A stretch of DNA of 64,000 nt from Nocardia sp. alder85J (GTDB lineage Bacteria; Actinomycetota; Actinomycetes; Mycobacteriales; Mycobacteriaceae), in NCBI RefSeq assembly GCF_020176955.2, contig NZ_JAIUCZ020000005.1, positions 620,001 to 684,000 of the forward strand. Reading direction: 5' to 3'. Shown piece after piece: positions 51,197 through 58,732 of the stretch. The notes under the pieces are model-generated. The model was not told the DNA's origin, did not search any database, and saw nothing but the letters and a program-made list of their open reading frames with translations. Numbering within the stretch: the first letter of the stretch is position 1; every line of letters begins with the position of its first letter. Position numbers and translations under genes: made by a program.

Positions 51197-52483
51197 CTAG
51201 TGGGCCGGGCCCGGCGTGAACCGGATGTGCAGATCGGTGAGACCGCGCAGGATGAAGGTCGGCTCGAAGTTGTAGCGCCGCGCGTCGGCCGGGCCGTGCT
51301 TGTCCTCGTCGATGGTGATGTCGAGCATCCGGTCGAGGATGCGCTCGAGCGACACCCGGCCCTCGACCCGCGCCAGCGGGCTGCCGGGGCAGGTGTGCGG
51401 GCCGCGGCCGAAGGCGATGTGCTCCCGGAAGTTCCGGCGATCGATGCGGAACTCGTGCGGGTTCTCGAACCGCTCGGGATCGCGGTTGGCCGCTCCCGGC
51501 AGCACCATGACCAGCGAACCGGCCGGCACCGGGGTGTCACCGATGGTGGTGGTGCGCTTGGCCAGCCGGAAGCTGCTCTTGACCGGCGCGTGCAGCCGCA
51601 GCGTCTCCTCGACGAAGGCCGGGATGAGGCTGCGGTCCGCGCGCAGGGCCTGCTGGATCTCGGGCTGGTCGCCGAACACCCGCAGCGAGGCGGCGAGCAG
51701 TTTGGCGGTGGTCTCCTGACCGGCGCCGAACACGAAGGTGGCGGTGCGGACCACGTCGACCACCTCGGGGGTGCTGCCGTCGGGGTACTTGGCCAGGGCC
51801 AGCTGGGTCAGCACGTCGTCGCGCGGGTCGGCGCGGCGGTCGCTGATGTAGGCGGAGAACTTCTCGTCCAGGAATTCCAGCGGGTTGGCCGAGACGTGCT
51901 CCTTGTCGAGCGCGCCGATCCGGGCGCCGGGGCGATCCGCGCCGAGCACCGTGCGGAACTCGTCGTGATCCTCCTCCGGCACACCGAGCAGGTCGGCGAT
52001 CACCAAGAGCGAGAACGGCTTCGCGTATTCGGCCACGAACTCGGCACTGCCCGCGGCGACGAACTCGTCCAGCTGGCGGTCGGCCAGCCGCCACATGAAT
52101 TCCTCGTTCTCCTTCAACCGCGCCGGGGTCAGCAGCCGGCTCAGCAGCGAACGGGCATGGGTGTGGTCCGGCGGATCCATGGTCACCATGTGCTCGTACA
52201 TCGGCAGTTCGGTGCGATGTTCGGCGATCTGGTCGGTGATGTCGTCACCGACCGGCTGGAACGGCAGCGGCGGGAAGGGGCCGCCGACCGCGATGCACGA
52301 TGAGAAATTCCCGTCCGCATCCCGCAGCACCTTGTCGGCTTCCTCGTATCCGGTGACCGCGAGCACCCCGTAGTTCGGCTCACGAACAATCGGGTGCTTG
52401 GCCCGGAGATAGTCGTAGTACGGATACGGATCCGGTACCAGCGCGGGATCGGTGAAATAATCGACCGTGTCGAAGTCGGTCAT
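51197..52483 (-). CDS. Cytochrome P450
   Basis: The 428-residue P450 starts at ATG 52483 behind AGGAG. The I-helix oxygen-activation motif GAGQETTA (253-260), ExxR in EETLR (292-296) and the heme loop FGRGPHTCPG with Cys365 are all present, as is the HTHARSLLSRLLTP C-helix region. It is a soluble class I bacterial P450 that needs a ferredoxin partner. Its place at the head of the mce operon suggests that it hydroxylates the lipid or sterol/terpene imported by the Mce complex (inference). Confidence 0.92.
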   Translation of the reverse strand: MTDFDTVDYFTDPALVPDPYPYYDYLRAKHPIVREPNYGVLAVTGYEEADKVLRDADGNFSSCIAVGGPFPPLPFQPVGDDITDQIAEHRTELPMYEHMVTMDPPDHTHARSLLSRLLTPARLKENEEFMWRLADRQLDEFVAAGSAEFVAEYAKPFSLLVIADLLGVPEEDHDEFRTVLGADRPGARIGALDKEHVSANPLEFLDEKFSAYISDRRADPRDDVLTQLALAKYPDGSTPEVVDVVRTATFVFGAGQETTAKLLAASLRVFGDQPEIQQALRADRSLIPAFVEETLRLHAPVKSSFRLAKRTTTIGDTPVPAGSLVMVLPGAANRDPERFENPHEFRIDRRNFREHIAFGRGPHTCPGSPLARVEGRVSLERILDRMLDITIDEDKHGPADARRYNFEPTFILRGLTDLHIRFTPGPAH

Positions 52484-52944
52484 GAAAGGCTCCTGGATCT
52501 GGTCATCGGGAAAAAGGACGACTCGAGCGACGACCGGCATTGATACCGGCCGCTCGCAAAACTCTCCGGTAGTACACCGGCGGATGTGTTCAGCGGTGAC
52601 GAATTCGGTCCGCGAACCGTTCGGCAGCTGAGCTCACGGCCCGGCGGCGACTTTCTCCCGATTGGCTTCCGCGAAGATTGTGCCGACCGTCACATGCCCG
52701 AGTCAATAGCTCCCGCAAAGGTATTCATTGGTGTTTCTGAATGGATCATCAGGTACGGAGAAATGCGTCTGCTGCGCCGTGCACAGCAGGCGTGGAAAAA
52801 GCAGCGGCCGACTCCGCGCGGCCATCCGCGTATTATGTTCACCTATTCTTTCCGCCGATCGGATATCCGATCAGAAACACCACCCCCCACTGTCGGCATT
52901 CGATTGTGGATACCGACCGGCGGCCGGACGTGATTCCGATCCGG
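52484..52944. promoter_or_regulatory. Regulatory region upstream of the P450-mce operon
   Basis: This 461-base stretch has lower GC than its surroundings and no credible gene. It contains a perfect 16-base palindrome GATCGGATATCCGATC (52857-52872). Two oppositely oriented copies of an 11-base element lie at 52730-52740 (GGTGTTTCTGA) and 52871-52881 (TCAGAAACACC), the second touching the palindrome. These suit control of the P450-mce transcript, though they lie 240-400 bases from the P450 ATG and near the end of the TetR gene. Confidence 0.5.
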
Positions 52945-53661
52945 TCAGCCCGCATCGGTGTGCGAGCCGGCCGGATCCGAGAACGCCGCACCGGGACGGT
53001 AGTCCGCGCGGCGGCGCAACGGCGCCGTGACGGCGGGGTCCAGATAGAAGGGTTCCTCCTGCCCGGGGGCCGGGCGGCGGGTCAGCGCGGCCGCCGCGGC
53101 GACCTCGTTGTTGGAGGTCAGCCGTCCGATGACGCGCTCCAGCGTCGGCAGGATCTCGCCGATCTCGATGGTCCGCTCGGTGAACCGGGCGATCAACGCG
53201 TAGATCATGTTGGTCAGCACCAGGCCCACGTCCGCGACGTACTCCGGATCGGCCCCGCCGAAGATCTGCCCGGCCACCGGGATCACGGCGTCGAAGCCCT
53301 GGGCGTCCAGTCGCGTCCCGCCCGGACCGGACCGGGCGCGATGGAATGCCTCCAGCATTCCCGGATTGCGCTCCCAGGGCTGAAAGACGTTGCGCAGCAC
53401 CCGCATCAGGCCCTCGTACACCGTCTCCTCGGGTGCCGGGGCCGTCAGGTCCGGATACGCGTTGGTGGCCATCCACTCCGCGACCGCCGCGACGATCAAC
53501 TCGTCGCGGGTCGGGAAGAGTTTGTAGACGGTGGCCAGCGAGGCCTGCGACAGCCGGGCAACCCGGCGCAACTGCACCGAGTCGTACCCCTCGGTCTGTA
53601 ACAGCGTGAGCACTACCTCGATGATGCGATCCCTCGGATCGCGGCCAGCCGCCCTGCTCAC
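52945..53661 (-). CDS. TetR-family transcriptional regulator (KstR-type fold)
   Basis: The 238-residue protein has an N-terminal HTH (RIIEVVLTLLQTEGYDSVQLRRVARLSQASLATVYKLFPTRDELI). The C-terminal ligand domain resembles TetR_C members near lipid and steroid genes (LVLTNMIYALIARFTERTIEIGEILPTLERVIGRL). A palindrome lies 11 bases upstream of its start. It precedes the P450-mce operon in the same direction and is divergent from a hydrolase gene, so it may control either or both. Confidence 0.88.
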   Translation of the reverse strand: MSRAAGRDPRDRIIEVVLTLLQTEGYDSVQLRRVARLSQASLATVYKLFPTRDELIVAAVAEWMATNAYPDLTAPAPEETVYEGLMRVLRNVFQPWERNPGMLEAFHRARSGPGGTRLDAQGFDAVIPVAGQIFGGADPEYVADVGLVLTNMIYALIARFTERTIEIGEILPTLERVIGRLTSNNEVAAAAALTRRPAPGQEEPFYLDPAVTAPLRRRADYRPGAAFSDPAGSHTDAG

Positions 53662-53671
53662 GCCGAAACTG

Positions 53672-53699
53672 TAACACGGTTACTAGAGTAACCATGTTA
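53672..53699. promoter_or_regulatory. 28-bp palindromic TetR operator
   Basis: TAACAcGGTTACT-AG-AGTAACCaTGTTA is symmetric in 12 of 13 arm positions. It lies between the divergent TetR gene (53661) and the hydrolase gene (53782), the classic position for TetR autoregulation. Confidence 0.8.
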
Positions 53700-53781
53700 T
53701 CCATTCGCGTAAACCGTATTCTCTCCAGTGGGACATCCGGTTGGCCCGGCTTGCGTGAGGACCCTCAGGGAGCGAGCGAAG

Positions 53782-54504
53782 ATGGCGACATACGTGCTGG
53801 TCCACGGCGGTGGACACGGCGGCTGGTGCTATCGGCGGGTGGCGCGCCGGTTACAGGCGGCGGGGCACGAGGTCTACACGCCGACCCTGTCCGGGCTCGG
53901 CGAGCGCTCCCATCAACTGCATGCCGGCATCGATCTGGCGACCCATGTCCAGGACGTGGTGTCGCTGTTGTTCCACGAGGATCTGCGCGACGTCGTCCTG
54001 GTCGGCCACAGCTACGGCGGCATGGTGATCACCGGCGCCGCCGACCGCGCCGCCGACCGGATCGGGCGGCTGGTGTTCCTCGACGCCGCCAACCCGGTGA
54101 ACGGGCAGTCCCTGGTCGACGTCTCCGGTCCGATCATCGAGGCGGTGCGGCCGTTCGGGAAGGTCGTCGACGGCGTCGAACTGGTGCTGGTGCCGGAGTC
54201 CTCGGACGTGGCGTTGCTCTACGGCGTCACCGATCCCGCCGACCAGGCGTGGATGGCCGAGCGGCTGACCGGCCACCCGTGGAAGTGCTTCGAGCAGCGA
54301 CTGGAGCTGCGCGACGAGGCGGCGCTGTGGGCCATCCCGCAGTACCACATCTGTTGTGCCGCCACGATTCCCACCCGCGACCCGGAGATGGTGGACAAGG
54401 CCCGCGCGGCCGGTCGGCTGTGGAGCATCGACACCGGCCACGACCTGATGATCACCGAACCGCAGGCGGTCGCCGACGCCCTGCTGGACGTCGCCGCCGA
54501 CTAG
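53782..54504 (+). CDS. Alpha/beta-fold hydrolase
   Basis: The 240-residue protein (ATG 53782) is a compact alpha/beta hydrolase: YVLVHGGGHGGWCYRRVARRL forms the oxyanion region, VVLVGHSYGGMVITGAA the nucleophile elbow, and DTGHDLMITEP the catalytic histidine. It resembles salicylate-esterase/pyrethroid-hydrolase-like bacterial esterases. The palindrome in its promoter suggests repression by the divergent TetR protein. Confidence 0.85.
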   Translation: MATYVLVHGGGHGGWCYRRVARRLQAAGHEVYTPTLSGLGERSHQLHAGIDLATHVQDVVSLLFHEDLRDVVLVGHSYGGMVITGAADRAADRIGRLVFLDAANPVNGQSLVDVSGPIIEAVRPFGKVVDGVELVLVPESSDVALLYGVTDPADQAWMAERLTGHPWKCFEQRLELRDEAALWAIPQYHICCAATIPTRDPEMVDKARAAGRLWSIDTGHDLMITEPQAVADALLDVAAD

Positions 54505-54520
54505 ATCGCGACGGAGCGGA

Positions 54521-55288
54521 TCACGGACCGGCCACTCCCTGTAGCCGGTTCACCTGCTTCGTGGTGAGGTCGTGCAGAACGGCCGGCTCGATCGGCTTCG
54601 GCGCCGTATCGGCGATCTGGACGACGCTGGAGCCGACCACCGCCACCGTCGCCACCGAGTACAGCGTCATGCCCTGACTGGTGGTGCGGACCTGGAACGA
54701 GGCGGCGGCGTCACCGGCGGCGGGCTGGTCCAGCCCGCCGAGCAGATAGTGCACGGCGGTGCCGTCGGCATCGGTGCCGTCGTAGCGACCGCAGTCCCGC
54801 AGCAGCGACTGCACCACCGAGAATGCCTGCGCCGCACCGCCGTTCGGATAACTGGCGACATCGATGTCGATACTGTCGAATTCGGGGGTGGCGTAGTGCA
54901 CCGCGCCGCGGGCCGACGCCCCCGGGACCTGATCGCCCACCGGGGCCAGAACTCTCGCGCAGGCCGCCGGTTCCGTCCGGGAATGGTCCTCGGGCACGGG
55001 GCCGTTGCCGGGCGTGCCGTCGTCGAGCCGGGTGAAGCCCGCGGGCAGATCACCGGCGGTGAGCAGTCGCGATTGCAGGGCGGCCGAGTCGGTGAGTCCG
55101 GGTGCGGCCGGTGGCGCGACGGTCGCCGCGGAACCCAGTGCGGGCAGCGTGTCGCCGTGCTTCGCGCCGCCACATCCGCCGAGCAGCATCACGGCCAGCG
55201 CGGTGGCGACGACAGCGCCTACCGGTCGCCACGCCGAACCCGGTCGTGCTGCCGAACCCGGTCGCACTGCCGAAGTCAGTTGCCCCAT
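54521..55288 (-). CDS. Putative lipoprotein, function unknown
   Basis: The 255-residue protein starts at ATG 55288, inside the end of the preceding gene. A short repeat (RPGSAARPGSAW) is followed by a hydrophobic segment and lipobox LGGC (Cys39). The exported domain has cysteines at CARVL and DCGRYD and resembles PknH-sensor-like or LppA-type mycobacterial lipoproteins only loosely. It is coupled to the upstream lipoprotein gene by a 13-base overlap, so the two probably act together at the cell surface. Confidence 0.75.
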   Translation of the reverse strand: MGQLTSAVRPGSAARPGSAWRPVGAVVATALAVMLLGGCGGAKHGDTLPALGSAATVAPPAAPGLTDSAALQSRLLTAGDLPAGFTRLDDGTPGNGPVPEDHSRTEPAACARVLAPVGDQVPGASARGAVHYATPEFDSIDIDVASYPNGGAAQAFSVVQSLLRDCGRYDGTDADGTAVHYLLGGLDQPAAGDAAASFQVRTTSQGMTLYSVATVAVVGSSVVQIADTAPKPIEPAVLHDLTTKQVNRLQGVAGP

Positions 55289-56205
55289 TGCACCTGGGTA
55301 CTGATGTTCTGCGCCAGCGACACCGAGGTGCGCGGGTCGCGGTAGACCTGCCGGCCGCCGACGGTCACCGATCCCGACACCGGCAGTGGCAGGCCGAGAT
55401 CCACGGTGATGGTGCCGGAGCCGTACATCAGGTAGTCGACGATATCCAGCGAACCGGCGCTGTTGGGCAGATTCCACACCGTCGAGATGGGCTTCTGCGT
55501 CACCTCCAGCTGGATGGTGAGCAGATTGCCGTCCCGGCGGGTCAGCGTCGCGGTGGTCACCTGATCCAGCGGGAAACCGCTGGACACCCGCTGCCGCACC
55601 TTCCATATCGCCCCCTCGCCGACCGGTTCGACGGGGAAGGCGATCGACTGGTAGACCGCCTGATAGAAGGCCTGCTCCAGCGCCGCGCGGGCGGCATCCG
55701 GGGTGGCCGGTTTCGGGGCCAGTCGCAGTGCGGTGATCGCGCCGGCGTCGCTGATCGCGAACGCGGCGTGCGAACCGTCCGCCGACTGCAACTGCTGGGC
55801 CAGCGCCGGATCCGGCGAGGTCGCGGTGCCGAGCGTCAGATCGACGCCGTCGCGGGAGACCTGGGCGGTGAGCGGGATGGTGACCGCGGGCGGGGAGAAG
55901 TCGCGCACCGCCTGATCGTTGAGCTGCTGCTCGATGTGGTGATCGGTGCGCAGCGTGACCTGCTGGGTCTGATCCGTGTCGTAGGCGGGATGCAGCACCG
56001 ACCGCGGCTCGGCGCCGGGCTGGACCAGGGTGGTGATGGACGCCGAGATCGGTACGGTGACCTCTTTACCCAGACCGGACGGCTCCACCTCGGCATCGCG
56101 CTTCGCGTCGGCGGTACTGCACCCGGCGGCCCCCAGTCCGGCCAAGGCGACCGCAAGCACGAGTAGCAGCGCACTCGAGCGAGATGGCAACACCGTCACG
56201 CCCAC
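55276..56205 (-). CDS. Putative lipoprotein, function unknown
   Basis: The 309-residue protein has a signal peptide and lipobox AAGC (Cys29). The exported part is beta-rich with no cysteines after the anchor. Its C-terminal half (about 170-300) contains a VEPVGEGAIWKVRQ segment seen in DUF6263-like exported proteins of actinobacteria (tentative). No catalytic residues are evident. It is the first gene of a two-lipoprotein operon, divergent from lspA. Confidence 0.7.
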   Translation of the reverse strand: MGVTVLPSRSSALLLVLAVALAGLGAAGCSTADAKRDAEVEPSGLGKEVTVPISASITTLVQPGAEPRSVLHPAYDTDQTQQVTLRTDHHIEQQLNDQAVRDFSPPAVTIPLTAQVSRDGVDLTLGTATSPDPALAQQLQSADGSHAAFAISDAGAITALRLAPKPATPDAARAALEQAFYQAVYQSIAFPVEPVGEGAIWKVRQRVSSGFPLDQVTTATLTRRDGNLLTIQLEVTQKPISTVWNLPNSAGSLDIVDYLMYGSGTITVDLGLPLPVSGSVTVGGRQVYRDPRTSVSLAQNISTQVQWGN

Positions 56206-56333
56206 AGCGTACGACCGGTTCCTGAAAAACAGCTGGGATGTCGACCGGCCGTGTCCGGTCGGCGGGCACGGCGGTGCCGACGCGGGCCATGGTCACGGCA
56301 GTGTCCGTGCGGCTATAGGGGATGATGTGTGGC

Positions 56334-57017
56334 GTGAGTACCGACCGGCCGCAGGAGCAGCGCATCGACCAGCACGACGAATCATCCCGTCCCGCCGGTC
56401 CCGGCGACGACCGTGCCACCGGGGCCGCGACGCCGGACCCGGTCGACGCGGCAGCGGATCCGGTCGGCGCGGACTCGGTCGACGGGGCGGACTCGGTCGA
56501 CGCGGCGGCGGCGCGGCCGCGGCGGCTGCCGGTGCTGCTGACCATCGCCGCCGTCGCCTTCGCCCTCGACCTCGGCACGAAGGCGCTGGTGGTGGCGAAG
56601 ATGACGCCGGACGAGCCGATCTCCATCATCGGCGACGTGGTCCGGCTGACCCTGATCCGCAATCCGGGCGCGGCGTTCTCGATGGCGACCGGTATGACCT
56701 GGCTGCTGACCCTGATCGCGGCGGCGGTGGTGATCGGCGTGATCCGGATCGGCCGGTCGCTGCGCTCGGCGGGCTGGGCGGTCGGGCTGGGCCTGGTACT
56801 CGGCGGCGCCGTCGGCAATCTGGTGGACCGGATCTTCCGCGCACCCGGGCCGTTGCAGGGTCACGTGGTCGATTTCATCGCCGTCACCCGCTGGTGGCCG
56901 GTGTTCAACATCGCCGACTCGTGCATCGTCTGCGGCGCGATCCTGCTGGTCGCGCTGACGGTCTTCGGCTTCGAACCGGATGGTTCGCGCACCCGTGGCG
57001 GCGAGGCGCCGGCGTGA
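56334..57017 (+). CDS. lspA: Lipoprotein signal peptidase II
   Basis: The 227-residue protein starts at GTG 56334. After a charged, repeat-like N-terminal extension of about 60 residues (DPVDAAADPVGADSVDGADSVDA) come four transmembrane helices with the conserved RNPGAAFS. The catalytic aspartates are Asp165 in GNLVDRIF and Asp195 in FNIADSCIV. It cleaves prolipoproteins before the lipidated cysteine; several such substrates are encoded in this window. It overlaps rluD-like by four bases. Confidence 0.93.
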   Translation: MSTDRPQEQRIDQHDESSRPAGPGDDRATGAATPDPVDAAADPVGADSVDGADSVDAAAARPRRLPVLLTIAAVAFALDLGTKALVVAKMTPDEPISIIGDVVRLTLIRNPGAAFSMATGMTWLLTLIAAAVVIGVIRIGRSLRSAGWAVGLGLVLGGAVGNLVDRIFRAPGPLQGHVVDFIAVTRWWPVFNIADSCIVCGAILLVALTVFGFEPDGSRTRGGEAPA

Positions 57018-57946
57018 GCACGAGGGAGATCCGGGCGATGCCCGTGCCGGACGGACTGGAGGGAATGCGGGTCGACGCCGGGCTGTCCCGGTTGCTGGGC
57101 CTGTCCCGGACCGCCGTCGCGGCGATGGCCGAGGAGGGCTCGGTCCAGATCGACGGCTCGGCCGTCGGCAAATCGGACCGGCTGACCGCCGGGGCCTGGC
57201 TGGAGGTCGAGTTCCCGGAACCCAAGCGCGCACTCACCATCGAGGAGACGCCGGTCGAGGGGATGAAGATCCTCTACGCCGACGACGACATCGTGGCGGT
57301 GGACAAGCCGGTCGGCGTGGCCGCGCACACCGGCGTGGGCTGGACCGGCCCGACCGTGGTCGGCGCGCTGGCCGCGATGGGCTACCGGATCTCCACTTCC
57401 GGGGCGCACGAACGCCAGGGCATCGTGCACCGGCTGGACGTCGGCACCTCCGGCGTGATGGTGGTGGCCCAGTCGGAGCACGCCTACACGGTGCTGAAGC
57501 GGGCCTTCAAATACCGCACGGTGGAGAAGCGGTACCACGCCCTGGTCCAGGGCCATCCGGATCCGTCGAGCGGCACCATCGACGCCCCGATCGGCCGGGC
57601 CCGCGGCAACGATTGGAAGTTCGCGGTGACCGCGGACGGCCGCCCGAGCATCACGCACTACGACACCGTCGAGGCGTTCCAGGCCGCGAGCCTGCTCGAC
57701 ATCCACCTGGAGACGGGTCGCACCCATCAGATCCGGGTGCACTTCTCGGCGATCCGCCACCCCTGCTGCGGCGATCTGACCTACGGCGCCGATCCGCGGC
57801 TGGCCGAACGGCTCGGCCTGGAACGGCAATGGCTGCACGCCCGTTCGCTGGGCTTCGCGCACCCGGCCGACGGCCGCTGGGTGGAGATCACCAGCGAGTA
57901 CCCGCCGGATCTGGACCACGCGCTGGGCCTGCTCCGCCATGTCTGA
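57014..57946 (+). CDS. RluA/RluD-family pseudouridine synthase
   Basis: The 310-residue protein starts at a GTG overlapping lspA. An N-terminal S4 RNA-binding domain (MRVDAGLSRLLGLSRTAVAAMAEEGSVQIDG) is followed by the catalytic domain with HRLDVGTSGVMVVA (active-site aspartate) and TGRTHQIRVHFSAIRHPCCGD. It modifies uridines in 23S rRNA or tRNA. The lspA-rluD pair is conserved in mycobacteria. Confidence 0.92.
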   Translation: MSTREIRAMPVPDGLEGMRVDAGLSRLLGLSRTAVAAMAEEGSVQIDGSAVGKSDRLTAGAWLEVEFPEPKRALTIEETPVEGMKILYADDDIVAVDKPVGVAAHTGVGWTGPTVVGALAAMGYRISTSGAHERQGIVHRLDVGTSGVMVVAQSEHAYTVLKRAFKYRTVEKRYHALVQGHPDPSSGTIDAPIGRARGNDWKFAVTADGRPSITHYDTVEAFQAASLLDIHLETGRTHQIRVHFSAIRHPCCGDLTYGADPRLAERLGLERQWLHARSLGFAHPADGRWVEITSEYPPDLDHALGLLRHV

Positions 57947-58595
57947 CCGGCGCACGGCGGCGGCGCTCGGCGCCGCCGCCGCGGCGCTGCTCGCGATCGT
58001 CGTCCTGGGTGCGGCGACCACCCCGAAACCCGATGTCATCTCCACCGACCGCCTCGGCCCGGAATCCGGTGAGCCGGTGGCGGATTACCTCTCCCGCTCC
58101 CGGGAGTCGTTGTCCGGCACCGATACCGCGCAACACTGGGCCCTGCTCTCGCTGACCACCGGCATCGGCACCGCCGCGATCCCGGAACACGTTGCCGGCC
58201 TGCGCATCTCCCAGGTCATCCTGCACGTGCCGATCGACCGGGTGTACACCCCGCCGATCACCGTCCCGGTTCCCGCCGGCACCGCCGCCGTGCTCGACGC
58301 CCAGCGCGCCGCCGCGGGCACCCTGCGCTACGCCGAACCCACCGACGACCGCTCCCGCGCGGTCACCGCCGCCATGACCGCTCGCCTGCGCGCCGACTGC
58401 CCCTGCGTCACCGCCCTGGTTCTGCGCGGCACCCTGCCCGACCTCCGAAAGCTGGCCGCCACCAAGGATATCCGCGCCGTCCAGGCCCTCCCCGCCGACG
58501 CCTCCGCCGGCACCTTCGCCGTCGTCCCCCTGCTCCCCGAACAACTCGACACCGCCGTCCCCGGCCCCGACGACGGCCCGGTCCCGGCCCCCTGA
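57939..58595 (+). CDS. Membrane-anchored exported protein of unknown function
   Basis: The 218-residue protein starts with RRTAAALGAAAAALLAIVVLGAATT, a signal anchor. An extracytoplasmic domain with one CPC pair (RADCPCVTALVLRG) follows, which may be redox active or metal binding. The last residues are proline-rich. It overlaps the pseudouridine synthase gene by eight bases, so it is the third gene of the lspA operon. I recognise no family. Confidence 0.7.
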   Translation: MSDRRTAAALGAAAAALLAIVVLGAATTPKPDVISTDRLGPESGEPVADYLSRSRESLSGTDTAQHWALLSLTTGIGTAAIPEHVAGLRISQVILHVPIDRVYTPPITVPVPAGTAAVLDAQRAAAGTLRYAEPTDDRSRAVTAAMTARLRADCPCVTALVLRGTLPDLRKLAATKDIRAVQALPADASAGTFAVVPLLPEQLDTAVPGPDDGPVPAP

Positions 58596-58678
58596 TCCCG
58601 CCGAGACGGCCGGCGATCGAGACACCCACGGCGAAACCGGTCGGCGAGTCGAACGCGGCCGGCCGGTGGCAATGACCG

Positions 58679-58714
58679 GCGTGCCCCGGCCGAAGCAGTT
58701 CGGCCGGGGCACGC
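58679..58714. terminator. Strong bidirectional hairpin terminator
   Basis: Perfect 16-base arms enclose a four-base GCAG loop, between the convergent ends of the lspA operon (58595) and the arabinosyltransferase gene (58733). Confidence 0.88.
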
Positions 58715-58732
58715 GGTGTCGAAACCTGTTGG

